From: DASPFV01 sp035620975 | GTDB taxonomy: Bacteria; Acidobacteriota; Vicinamibacteria; Vicinamibacterales; 2-12-FULL-66-21 | DNA: 64,000 nt | Direction of reading: 5' to 3' | Assembly: GCA_035620975.1 (NCBI GenBank) | Contig: DASPFV010000263.1 | Coordinates: forward strand, 1 to 64,000 | Part shown: positions 40,302 through 48,792 of the stretch, piece after piece | Layout: each line of letters begins with the position of its first letter | Numbering within the stretch: the first letter of the stretch is position 1 | The notes under the pieces: model-generated | What the model was told of the DNA's origin: nothing | Databases searched by the model: none | What the model saw: the letters and a program-made list of their open reading frames with translations, nothing else | Made by a program: the position numbers and the translations under genes

Positions 40302-41990
40302 TCAGCGCTCAGAAGGGAGCTGGGCGGTGAGCCCCGTGCGATCCTTCAGCGTCCGCAGCACTCTGTTGACGATCTGTTCATCGACGCGGAGCAGGACGAA
40401 GTCGGAATCCGTGTGGAGCGAAATCTCGTGACGCTCCCGGATGCCAATCGCCTCCAGCACGTCGTCCTCGATCTTGACTACCCTGGACCATTTCTGCGGT
40501 GGCTTCCACCCGGGCTTGCGGGAATGTTCAATTGCGGTGAGGTGTCCGTATGGAACGGACAGGACGGGTTCGTCGGGGATGCGATTCCTCGTCACGCTGA
40601 GCCGCTCGCGTGCGAACGTCAGTCGGGCGTCTTCTTCCCGCCGGTCTCTGCCCTCTGTAAAAACCAGCTTGGCTCGAAACACGAGTGGATCCGTCGTGCT
40701 GGAGGTGCTTCGAGGCTCGGTACGGGCGGGCGGTGTGGATCCGGGTCTGGTCTGCGATCGTGTCGGTACGGCCGAAGTCCGCTCCGGGTCGCGCGTGTCG
40801 ACCTTTGAAGGGGCGCGTACCGCGGCGCGGGTTCCGCTGGCACCCGTGGTTCCCGGGTTCATCGTTGAAGTGCCGCCGGTGAGATAGCCAAGGGTGCCTA
40901 GAGAACAGAGGCCAGCCAGAATCGCTGCACCCCGCCTCGTCGTGACGACGTCCCTGGCGCCTGACAGCATCACAGCAAGCTGTGCTCGGACGACCCTGAG
41001 TTGCAGTCGCGCCTTCTCTTGGGCTCGCCGATGCAGTAAGCCGGTTCCAGGAGGTAGCCCTGCTTGACTCCGCGAGATGGCGATCGTTTCGACGGGCGGA
41101 CGCTCGGTCACCTCTGTCGAAACCTCCGTTGCGGAAAGGGCCAAGGCCTTCGCCAAATCCAGCGCCGGTCTCAGGCCGATGGCGCGACCGACTGCGGCTC
41201 GGAACTCTTCAGCAGTCTGGAATCGATCCGCTGGCGCCTTGGCCAATGCACGTTGCACCACGACGTCGCACCAGTCAGGCAGATCCGGTCGGTACGTCTG
41301 CAGCCGCGGCGGTGGTTCCGAGACCTGCTTCTGCAGCAAGACCATCGGGGTGTCCGCACCGTCCCCATCGAATGGGAGTCTTCCGGCGATCAGCCGGTAG
41401 AGAATGAGGCCGACCGCGTACAGGTCGGCACGGCCGTCGACTTCCTCCCCCAGCACCTGCTCGGGCGCCATGTACGCAGGCGTGCCGACTGCGCACCCAT
41501 CGAGGGTCATGTGCTCGGCGCCTCGGACCCGCGCGATGCCGAAATCCATGATCTTGACCCCGCCGAGCGCTGTCACCATCACATTCGCCGGCTTGAGGTC
41601 CCGATGGACGACGCCCGCGTGATGCGCATGTACCAACGCCGACAGAATTCCATCGATGATGTGCCCGGCGAGCTCCGGCGACATCGGTCCGCTTCGATCC
41701 GCGACGGCTTCCAGCGTCTCCCCTCGAACGAGCTCCATCACCATCAGCAGATTCGCGTCAGTCCGCAGGAGCTCGTGGATTGTGGCGATTTCAGGGTGGC
41801 TCAGTCTCGCGAGCGTGGTGGCCTCGGAGTGAAATCGCTTCGTGAGGTCGCCGGCAGCGTAGAGCGGATTCAACACCTTGATCGCGACTTCCCGATCGAG
41901 CGTGTCATCGAGGGCCTTGTACACAACACCGGTTGCACCGCGGCCGAGCAGCGCGACAATCCGGTATTTGCCGACGGTAGTGCCAATCAT
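40302..41990 (-). CDS. Hanks-type serine/threonine protein kinase, membrane-bound
   Basis: The protein is 562 residues. The kinase domain is at 8-270: glycine loop LLGRGATGVVYKALD, catalytic lysine K38 (VAIKVL), H129-R-D131 (VVHRDLKPANVM), D149-F-G (IMDFGIARV) and APEQ. A proline-rich juxtamembrane region follows, one helix at about 354-372 (GAAILAGLCSLGTLGYLTGG), and an extracytoplasmic part with a Ser/Thr/Pro-rich stalk and a small domain from about 455 (DPLVFRAKLVFTEGRD ... LHTDSDFVLLRVDEQIVNRV). No PASTA or PD40 repeats. It heads the kinase, phosphatase, FHA and secreted-protein series. ATG 41990 begins MIGTTVGKYRIVALLG, at the domain edge. Confidence 0.95.
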   Translation of the reverse strand: MIGTTVGKYRIVALLGRGATGVVYKALDDTLDREVAIKVLNPLYAAGDLTKRFHSEATTLARLSHPEIATIHELLRTDANLLMVMELVRGETLEAVADRSGPMSPELAGHIIDGILSALVHAHHAGVVHRDLKPANVMVTALGGVKIMDFGIARVRGAEHMTLDGCAVGTPAYMAPEQVLGEEVDGRADLYAVGLILYRLIAGRLPFDGDGADTPMVLLQKQVSEPPPRLQTYRPDLPDWCDVVVQRALAKAPADRFQTAEEFRAAVGRAIGLRPALDLAKALALSATEVSTEVTERPPVETIAISRSQAGLPPGTGLLHRRAQEKARLQLRVVRAQLAVMLSGARDVVTTRRGAAILAGLCSLGTLGYLTGGTSTMNPGTTGASGTRAAVRAPSKVDTRDPERTSAVPTRSQTRPGSTPPARTEPRSTSSTTDPLVFRAKLVFTEGRDRREEDARLTFARERLSVTRNRIPDEPVLSVPYGHLTAIEHSRKPGWKPPQKWSRVVKIEDDVLEAIGIRERHEISLHTDSDFVLLRVDEQIVNRVLRTLKDRTGLTAQLPSER

Positions 41991-42281
41991 GGATTCAAGA
42001 GGGAGCCTACTGGCTGGGGAGACAGAGTACGCCCGTGGTCGCGGTATCAACCGATAAGAGAGCCTTCGCTGTCGGCGGGTCCGCGCGCGAAACGAATTTG
42101 CGTATCCAACGACAAATCCGTGTTCGTGGGCCGTGCGACGGGACCGCGTGAACCGTCCCATTCACATTTGGTTCCAGCGAACTCGAGCAGCCGGGATTCA
42201 GTCGAGGAGGCGCACCGAAGGGTATGCGAGTACCCAGCCACGGCGGAGAGCGCCTCCTCCATGGCTGGTGGTGGGAAGGGG

Positions 42282-42695
42282 TTACCGACGATCCCGTCTG
42301 GCCTCTCGACGATCTTTCTCGTACTCGCGTTGCGCCTCGCGAACATCCTTCCAATACTCGCGTTCCGCTTCGCGGCGATCCTTCCAGTATTCGCGTTCAG
42401 CTTCCCGGCGGTGCTTCTCGTACTCGCGCCGCCCCTCGCGAATGTCCTTGTAGTACTGACGCTGCCATTTTGCCCGCTCCCAACCGCGATCTCGAGTCCA
42501 GTAGCCCTGGTACGGGCCATAAACAGGCCCGTGGTAGGGGTCGAGGACATACACCGGCGGTGGCCCTACCACGACGCGCGCTGCGACCGGCGGGGCCACG
42601 ACGCCGACGTCGACATGGACTTGCGCGTCCGCTGGCGTGGCACACATCACCAGCGCGAAGCCCGTTCCGAGAACCCAAGGAGCAGCAGGTTTCAT
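42282..42695 (-). CDS. Secreted protein with five 11-residue charged repeats
   Basis: The protein is 137 residues with a signal peptide (KPAAPWVLGTGFALVMCATP, cut near ADAQ). A Val/Pro/Tyr-rich middle follows (VVVGPPPVYVLDPYHGPVYG). Residues 79-133 are five hendecads: RQYYKDIREGR, REYEKHRREAE, REYWKDRREAE, REYWKDVREAQ, REYEKDRREAR. The spacing is strict and the DNA (42297-42461) is a 33-bp tandem repeat. Eleven-residue periods favour straight or slightly right-handed helical coils. No family is recognised. It is likely periplasmic or surface-bound. It stands alone between the kinase gene and the PadR gene. Confidence 0.75.
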   Translation of the reverse strand: MKPAAPWVLGTGFALVMCATPADAQVHVDVGVVAPPVAARVVVGPPPVYVLDPYHGPVYGPYQGYWTRDRGWERAKWQRQYYKDIREGRREYEKHRREAEREYWKDRREAEREYWKDVREAQREYEKDRREARRDRR

Positions 42696-42987
42696 GGTGA
42701 CCTCCGGGGCAACGTCAAAGCCGCTGATTTCGTGCAGTGCGCGTGCCAACGGTTAAGCTGCTGATGGTGCTTGAGTTGGTTGGCTAGGCCGGGCTCGCGG
42801 CTCATGGATTCGTTCACCCGTGGGGACACCGATGCCATCCGATGGCGACAATCATCGACCGGCTGGCGCCCGAGGCCCAAGCCCGTCCGCCGGGCCGCGC
42901 GTCGATGGATTCCGTCGTTCGACCGCGCGATCGTCCATGCGGCCCTGGACGACCAGACTCGGTCATCACGGTCCACCCGCAAACCAG

Positions 42988-43028
42988 TTGACTGCCAACA
43001 GCTAAGAGGTGTAGGCTCCCCACACATG
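42988..43028 (+). promoter_or_regulatory. Leaderless promoter of the second PadR gene
   Basis: TTGACT (42988-42993), 18-bp spacer, TAGGCT (43012-43017), then exactly 8 bases to the ATG at 43026. No Shine-Dalgarno site is present. The -10 to ATG distance equals that of the other two PadR genes. A convincing operator palindrome is not seen here. Confidence 0.55.
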
Positions 43029-43373
43029 ACGCCAGACAAGAGCGACGTCCTCTACGGCACCCTGGGTCTGATGATCATCAAGACCCTGGAGGCGCTTGGC
43101 CCGCTGCACGGCTATCGGATCGCGCGGCGAATCGAACAGATCAGCGGGAACCAGCTGGCGCTCAACCAGGGCACGCTGTATCCGGCGTTGCTCAAGCTGG
43201 AACAGGCGGGATGGATCTCGTCCAGATGGGGCACGTCCGAGAGTGGCCGTCGCGTCAAGATCTACGCGCTGACACGCGCCGGGCGGAAGCAGCTCGACAG
43301 GGAAGAAGCGCAGTGGCAGCGTGCGGCGAGCATCGTCGAACGTTTCCTCAAGATTTCGGAAGGCTCCTCATGA
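43026..43373 (+). CDS. PadR-family transcriptional regulator
   Basis: The protein is 115 residues: DVLYGTLGLMIIKTLEALGP, LHGYRIARRIEQISGNQLAL, NQGTLYPALLKLEQAGWISS, VKIYALTRAGRKQLDREEAQ. This is the standard PadR winged helix with a C-terminal dimer helix (WQRAASIVERFLKI). It is placed directly before an ADOP permease whose ATG overlaps its TGA (ATGA), so regulator and target are one operon and probably autoregulated. An in-frame extension upstream to 42771 is rejected because the promoter and family start agree with 43026. Confidence 0.95.
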   Translation: MTPDKSDVLYGTLGLMIIKTLEALGPLHGYRIARRIEQISGNQLALNQGTLYPALLKLEQAGWISSRWGTSESGRRVKIYALTRAGRKQLDREEAQWQRAASIVERFLKISEGSS

Positions 43374-46003
43374 CACGCCTGCGGATCTTTCTGTTCCGGC
43401 TGCGGGCCCTCGTTCGTTCGCAGCAGATGGATCGCGAGATCGACGACGAGATCGCGAGCCATCTGGCCGAAGCGACCGACGAGTACGTCCTGCAGGGCCT
43501 CTCCCCGGACGAGGCGCGGCGGGCCGCCCGCCGTAGTTTCGGCGGCATCACGCAGACCAGGGAAGTCTACGGCCAGGTCCGGTCCTTCATGTGGCTGGAG
43601 GAATTGTCGCGTGACGTGCGGTATGCGTGTCGCACGCTCCGCAGGAATCCGGCGTTTACGACGACGGCGACGGGCACCCTGGCGCTGGCGATTGGCGCCA
43701 ACACCGCGATGTTCAGCGTCCTGAATGCGGTTCTGCTCCGGCCCCTTCCGTATCGGTCGCCGGAACAGCTGGCGATGTTGTGGACCGAAGATCCGACCGA
43801 GAACCTGCGCGAGGGCCGGGCGGCACTGTGGGATGTCGAGCAGTGGCGGGGTCAGAGTCAGACCTTCGCGGATATGGCCACGTTCGATACCGTGTCCACG
43901 GTGCTGACCGGCGTGGACGGGGCAGAGCAGATCACAGGCGCGAGCATCTCCCCCAGCCTGCTTCCCCTCCTTGGCGTCCAGCCTGTCCTGGGGCGCAGCT
44001 TTTCGACGGACGACGTGGACCAGAAGCAACGACGGCTCATGATCAGTCATCGCTTCTGGCAGGCGCGATTCGGAGGTTCGTCGGATGCGCTCGGCGCGAC
44101 GCTCGTGATCAACGGCGTCCCATCCCGGATCATCGGGATTCTCCCTGCCGGGTTCAGAGTCGCCAGGGTCGAGGCAGACGTGTGGGAGGCCCACTCGACC
44201 CGCCGCAGCGTGCGGGGCGGACAGACGTGGTTCGTCGTCGGGAGGCTTCGGCCTGGCGCGACGTTCGACCAGGCCCAGGCGGAGATGAGCGCCGTCGCCC
44301 TCCGCGTCAACGAGCAATTGCCGGCGGTCGAACGGAACCGGGGCATCAGCGTCGTCCCACTGACTCGCTACATGGTCGGAGCCCAGTCCCGACTGGCGCT
44401 GTGGATGCTGGGCGGCGCCGTGTTCTGCGTCTTCCTCATCGCCGCTACCAACGTCACGAGCCTCTCGCTGGCGCGCAGCACCGCTCGCGCGCGCGAGATG
44501 GCCGTTCGCGCGGCGCTTGGAGCGAACGCCGGACGGATCGTGAGGCAACTGCTCACGGAGAACGTCCTCCTCGCCGCCGTCGCGGGACTGGCGGGCACAC
44601 TGCTCGCCTTCGGAGCCATCCGGCTCGTCCGGGCCTTCGGCCCCGACAACCTGCCCCGCTTGAATGAAGTGGGCCTCGATCTCCGCGTACTCGGCTGGGC
44701 GCTGGCGATCTCTCTTCTGGCGGGAATCCTCGTCGGACTCGCGCCGGCGATTACGACGTTGCGCCGCGACCTGCGTCCGTCCGGCGAGGAGAGCGGCAGA
44801 AGTGTCTCGGGCGGAACAGCCACCCGTCGAATCCGTCGCGCCCTCGTGGTGGCAGAGTTTGCGCTCGCGATCGTTCTGCTCGTCGGCGCCGGTCTGCTCG
44901 TCCGCAGCTGGTGGCACGTCACCAGCATCGATCCTGGATTCGTGCCTGAGCGGGTCCTCGTGATGGGGGTCTCGACGCCGCCGACGGTCGGCGATCCCGC
45001 GCAACGCGCCGACCTGTACCACCGCGTCCTCGACCAAATCCAGGCGGTCCCGGGCGTGGAGAGCGCCGGCATCATCGACGATCTCTTCTCTTCGAATCCC
45101 AGGGAACACGTTCTCACCGTCGAGCGGGACGACGGAACGGCTTCCGGGCGCCTGCGCCTCCTGAGAGACGAGATCAGTCCGGATTTCTTCAGAGCCATCG
45201 GAACGCCGCTGCGCCGCGGCCGCTTCTTCTCGGCCGGGGATCGGCCCGGGGCGCCGCGGGTCGCGATCATCAACGATGCGATGGCTGCGCGCTCGTGGCC
45301 GGGGGACGACCCGCTGGGCAGAAGGTTCAAGTTCGGCTCGGGCGAGTCCGATGCGCCCTGGTACACGGTCGTCGGAGTCGTCGGCGACATGCGGCGGCAG
45401 GGACCGGAGCGCGAGGCGCTCCCGCAGATCTTCGTGTCGCTGGCGCAGAATCCCCCCTCGCGGAACGTGGGTGTGTTCATACGAACCTCGTCGGCCGACC
45501 CGCTGGCGTCGGTCGGGGCACTTCGGGCGGCCGTGCGTCGCGTGGAGAAAGGCGCGCCGATCTATGGTGTGGCGCCGCTGGAGCAGCAGCTCGGAACCTA
45601 CCTCGCGCAGCGCCGGTTCCAGACGTCGGTACTGACAGGCTTTTCCGTCGTGGCGCTGCTGATGGCCGCAGTCGGGATCTATGGACTCATCCAGTACTCG
45701 ATCGCGACGCGCACGCAGGAAATCGGCTTGCGCATGGCCATCGGCGCACAGGCCGGCGACATCTTCAGGATGATTATCCGTGAGGGGCTGGCCCTCAGCC
45801 TGACCGGTGCTGCAATCGGGCTCGTGGGAGCGTGGTGGCTCGGGGGCGCGGGCTCGAGTCTGCTGTTCGGTGTGACCGCCAGCGATCCAGTGACGTTCAC
45901 GACCGTCTCGCTGCTGCTGACGGCGGTTGCCATCGCGGCCTGCTATTTCCCGGCGCGCCGCGCAACGAGAGTCGACCCGATAGTGGCGCTGCGTGTGGCG
46001 TGA
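43370..46003 (+). CDS. ADOP-type permease with prefix domain 1
   Basis: The protein is 877 residues. An N-terminal prefix domain covers about 1-75 (QMDREIDDEIASHLAEATDE, GLSPDEARRAARRSFGG). The first helix follows near 95 (TGTLALAIGANTAMFSVLNA), then a MacB domain, first FtsX core (VFLIAATNVTSLSLARSTAR, REMAVRAALGANAGRIVRQL), central helix (ALVVAEFALAIVLLVGAGLL), second MacB domain and second core (TQEIGLRMAIGAQAGDIFRM), ending ARRATRVDPIVALRVA. It is co-translated with its PadR regulator. As usual for ADOPs no ATPase is adjacent. The prefix domain likely faces the cytoplasm and may recruit a shared ATPase. Confidence 0.93.
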   Translation: MTRLRIFLFRLRALVRSQQMDREIDDEIASHLAEATDEYVLQGLSPDEARRAARRSFGGITQTREVYGQVRSFMWLEELSRDVRYACRTLRRNPAFTTTATGTLALAIGANTAMFSVLNAVLLRPLPYRSPEQLAMLWTEDPTENLREGRAALWDVEQWRGQSQTFADMATFDTVSTVLTGVDGAEQITGASISPSLLPLLGVQPVLGRSFSTDDVDQKQRRLMISHRFWQARFGGSSDALGATLVINGVPSRIIGILPAGFRVARVEADVWEAHSTRRSVRGGQTWFVVGRLRPGATFDQAQAEMSAVALRVNEQLPAVERNRGISVVPLTRYMVGAQSRLALWMLGGAVFCVFLIAATNVTSLSLARSTARAREMAVRAALGANAGRIVRQLLTENVLLAAVAGLAGTLLAFGAIRLVRAFGPDNLPRLNEVGLDLRVLGWALAISLLAGILVGLAPAITTLRRDLRPSGEESGRSVSGGTATRRIRRALVVAEFALAIVLLVGAGLLVRSWWHVTSIDPGFVPERVLVMGVSTPPTVGDPAQRADLYHRVLDQIQAVPGVESAGIIDDLFSSNPREHVLTVERDDGTASGRLRLLRDEISPDFFRAIGTPLRRGRFFSAGDRPGAPRVAIINDAMAARSWPGDDPLGRRFKFGSGESDAPWYTVVGVVGDMRRQGPEREALPQIFVSLAQNPPSRNVGVFIRTSSADPLASVGALRAAVRRVEKGAPIYGVAPLEQQLGTYLAQRRFQTSVLTGFSVVALLMAAVGIYGLIQYSIATRTQEIGLRMAIGAQAGDIFRMIIREGLALSLTGAAIGLVGAWWLGGAGSSLLFGVTASDPVTFTTVSLLLTAVAIAACYFPARRATRVDPIVALRVA

Positions 46004-46489
46004 ACTCTGCCGTGGAACGACGAACCTGCCTTCGATTCAGCTTGCGAGCACTGGCCGATCTGGACGCGACACTCGGGCGCTCGATGGAAGCGTAGCGGCC
46101 ATCGGCTCGAACAGGCTCCCGCAGTTCGCCGAGTGGCAGCACTATCTGGCAGCGTTCGAGCAGATAGGCGCGTAGCAGTATCGCTTACGCCGCCGGCGTC
46201 CTGCTTGTGCTCGCGGTAGCGTCTTCGATTGCAGCCAAGTGTTCGGGTATCGAGCCACGCGATGCCGATGCCATGACGATCGTGACGGCCTGTACGGTCG
46301 TGTTTACGGCTGCTCTGCGCGCGCCTATCCCCGGACGCCGCGCCCAGCAGTCGATCCGATCGCGGCGGTTCGAGTGGAGTAGTGCTGCTAGCGGAGTAAC
46401 CTCTGGCCCCGTCAACGGTCTGGCGCGGGCGGGCCATCTGTCGCAGCGCGTCGCACGGTTCCAGCAGGGCGTCGGCGCGCAGCCACTCA
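46004..46489. other. 486 bp without a recognisable gene
   Basis: This stretch lies between the ends of two convergent genes (ADOP and the GlxA-like regulator). Short open frames exist, one reading N-R-L-P-Q-F-A-E-W-Q-H-Y-L-A-A-F-E-Q before a stop near 46175, but none matches a known family or has a start signal. No clear terminator hairpin was found. Confidence 0.4.
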
Positions 46490-47575
46490 TCAGGGGGAAA
46501 TTCGAGTCGCTACGGCGTCCGGGCCAGTCTGCGGTCGTGGGTGGCGCGGAACGACCGGCATCCCCTGGTGGATGGGTTGAAACACCCGACGGTACCGGGC
46601 CGGCGCGACCCCGGTCCGACGTTTGAACAGGCGCCTGAAGAACGAGGGGTCTTCGTACCCGATCGCGAAGCAGATCTCGTCCACGGGCTGATCGGACGAT
46701 TCGAGCAGGTGCTTGGCCTCTTCGATGCGGAGGTTCTGCACATAGTCGATGAGCGCAAGGCCCGTGGCCTGTTTGAAGCGCCGTTTCAGCGTGCGCTCGG
46801 GAATCCGCGCATGCCCCACGACGCGCGCCACCACGCCGGGCTGACGAAAGTGATCCCGAAGCCACGTCTCGCAGCCGCGCACCACCGCATCCGCGTGCGG
46901 TTGCTGCCGGACGAGTGGCTCGTACGGGAGCTGGCCCTCGTCGTGCCACTTCAAGAGGTAGACCTTCGCGATGCGCATCGCCTCGCCGGGGCTCACGTGC
47001 CTGGAGATGATGTGCAGAGCGAGATCGTGCCAGGACGTCGTCCCGCCGGCCGTGACGATGCGACCGAGGGTATCGGCGAAACAGAGATTGGGCTCGGGGC
47101 GGAAGTGCACCCTGGGGTACTGGCGTCTGAACAGATCCTGATATCCCCAGTGCGAGGTGGCATCCCGGCCGTCCAGGAGGCCCGTCTCTGCAAGCATGAG
47201 GGCGCCGGAACACGCCGAGTAGACGCAGGCGCCGGATTCGTAGCGTGCGCGAATCCAGTCAATCAGCGCTGGATATCTGCCCTTCAAGTGCTCGTCGGGT
47301 CCGAGCCACAGCTCGGGCAGGATGACGATGTCGGCGCGGTCGATCTCGTCGATGGATGCTGCCGGCTGGACCGGAATCCCGTTGCCGCAACAGAACCGGT
47401 CGCGCCTGGGGCTGACGACCTGCACTCTGAATGGCGGCGCTGCCGGTTCGGTCCGTGTCAGCGTCTGCCAGACGTTGCCCGTGACGCTGAGGACGTCAAC
47501 CATGCCGTAGAGCGCGGACCCCGCGGTTTCGGGGACGGCGACGATCGCGGTTTCGCGGGGCATCGAATCGGGCAT
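46490..47575 (-). CDS. GlxA-family transcriptional regulator (DJ-1/PfpI domain + AraC)
   Basis: The protein is 361 residues. An N-terminal DJ-1/PfpI-like domain spans about 8-190, with the nucleophile-elbow Cys at 122 (GACVYSACSGALMLAETGLL) and the DATSHWGYQDLFRR and GRIVTAGGTTSWHDLALHII stretches typical of GlxA regulators. An AraC double helix-turn-helix covers about 235-335 (VARVVGHARIPERTLKRRFK, SSDQPVDEICFAIGYEDPSF, FRRLFKRRTGVAPARYRR). Such proteins usually sense a small metabolite. It diverges from the osmC gene across 145 bases and is its most likely regulator. Confidence 0.93.
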   Translation of the reverse strand: MPDSMPRETAIVAVPETAGSALYGMVDVLSVTGNVWQTLTRTEPAAPPFRVQVVSPRRDRFCCGNGIPVQPAASIDEIDRADIVILPELWLGPDEHLKGRYPALIDWIRARYESGACVYSACSGALMLAETGLLDGRDATSHWGYQDLFRRQYPRVHFRPEPNLCFADTLGRIVTAGGTTSWHDLALHIISRHVSPGEAMRIAKVYLLKWHDEGQLPYEPLVRQQPHADAVVRGCETWLRDHFRQPGVVARVVGHARIPERTLKRRFKQATGLALIDYVQNLRIEEAKHLLESSDQPVDEICFAIGYEDPSFFRRLFKRRTGVAPARYRRVFQPIHQGMPVVPRHPRPQTGPDAVATRISP

Positions 47576-47720
47576 ATATCCTGCTCCATGGCACGAAAGC
47601 CCTGTTTCTGGCAGAAGTCCATCTTACGGCGAGGCCGGCACGCACGTATCGTGAGAGTCATCGCCGGGCTCCCATGGCATGTCGCCGTGAACGCGAGTCC
47701 CGGGCAACAGGAGAACCGTC

Positions 47721-48305
47721 ATGTCACCCACAGCGATGCCGACCCAACCGACGACGCGACTGAATGGACTCGACACCGAGAAGATGGTTGCGACCGTCAA
47801 TGCGCTGAAGGCCAATCCCACCCTCGCCCGGTTCGAGTTCCGTGCGCGGAACCGCTGGATTTCCGGAGGCGTGAACCGCTCGACGATCAAGGACTTCTAT
47901 GCCGCGGGGGCGGAAGATGCCTCCCGTCAGGAGGCCTTCGAGTTCACGAACGGTGAACCGCCCGTGCTGCTGGGCCACAACGAAGGCGCGAACCCGGTGG
48001 AGTTCCTGCTGCACGCCCTCGCCGGCTGTGTGACGACGACCACGGTGCTGCACGCAGCGGCGCGCGGCATCGAGATCGAGTCGCTGTCGACGAAGCTCGT
48101 GGGTGATATCGACATGCAGGGGCTGCTCGCCCTCGAGGACGTGCCGGCCGGGTATCGAGGCATTCGGGTCGAGATGGACATCAAGGCCAAGAATGCCACC
48201 GACGCCGAGCTGGACGATCTGCTGCAGTTCGCACAGGCGCACTCGCCGGTGTGCAATACGGTGTGCCGACCGGTCCCGGTGGTCGTCGAGCGAGTCAGGG
48301 GATGA
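47721..48305 (+). CDS. OsmC-family peroxide-reducing protein
   Basis: The protein is 194 residues. The two redox cysteines of OsmC/Ohr are C103 (FLLHALAGCVTTTTVLHAAA) and C178 (FAQAHSPVCNTVCRPVPV), with the helix-forming NPVEFLLHALAGC motif. It reduces organic or fatty-acid hydroperoxides using Cys chemistry. The ATG has AGGAG about 8 bases upstream; a 40-residue N-terminal extension before the fold (LNGLDTEKMVATVNALKANP) is typical of the longer subfamily. A strong hairpin lies 36 bases after the stop. Regulation by the divergent GlxA-type gene is inferred. Confidence 0.92.
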   Translation: MSPTAMPTQPTTRLNGLDTEKMVATVNALKANPTLARFEFRARNRWISGGVNRSTIKDFYAAGAEDASRQEAFEFTNGEPPVLLGHNEGANPVEFLLHALAGCVTTTTVLHAAARGIEIESLSTKLVGDIDMQGLLALEDVPAGYRGIRVEMDIKAKNATDAELDDLLQFAQAHSPVCNTVCRPVPVVVERVRG

Positions 48306-48340
48306 CCGGAGGGGGCGGTTGCCAGTCTCGCCTGCGATCA

Positions 48341-48378
48341 GAGAACGGGCCTGGAATCGACGATTCCGGCCCGTTCTC
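48341..48378 (+). terminator. Long hairpin after osmC
   Basis: GAGAACGGGCC, T, GGAATCG, A, CGATTCC, GGCCCGTTCTC: an 18-bp stem with one bulged T and a one-base centre. It lies 36 bases after the osmC stop. The stem is strong, but only CTGTCG follows, with no T-run, so it may be a stabiliser or factor-aided terminator. Confidence 0.5.
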
Positions 48379-48519
48379 CTGTCGAGACTCTGTTGGCGCT
48401 GCCTCCTGGATGACCCCTGCACGGGCCGCCGGCCACTTTCCGAAGCCGCTCCACGACGGAAAATGCCGTCGAGTTTGCAGGGGATTGTGGGACCAGCAGC
48501 CGGTGAGGCTGGCGTCGTT

Positions 48520-48726
48520 TCACCGCGCCCGCAACACCTCGAGCCACGCCGCCTCGGCGGCTTCGAGCGACACTCCGATCGCCATCGCAAAGCGCTCCCG
48601 GATGACGTCGAGGCTGTCGGTTCGACTGCTGGCGCGGAAGAAGCTCAGCACCCGATCCAACCCGTAGGTGTCGATCGCGAACCGGACGAACGATCCGGCT
48701 TCCCGGTCCCGAAGCAGCGCTGGCAA
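48520..48726 (-). pseudogene. C-terminal fragment of a peptidase MA-like protein
   Basis: Reads EAGSFVRFAIDTYGLDRVLS, then FFRASSRTDSLDVIRERFAM and AIGVSLEAAEAAWLEVLRAR. The pattern 'GSFV.FL.D.YG..R....F......D....A....G.SL...E..W...L' is the helical end of gluzincin (MA-like) peptidases. The catalytic HExxH part is missing, and the sequence before residue 8 does not fit. It is a remnant between osmC and the ADOP gene. Confidence 0.55.
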
Positions 48727-48792
48727 CGGCCACTATAGCTCAACCGTGCGGGCGAGAGCCCATCAGACGGCCCGCATCACAGCCCGGACGCC

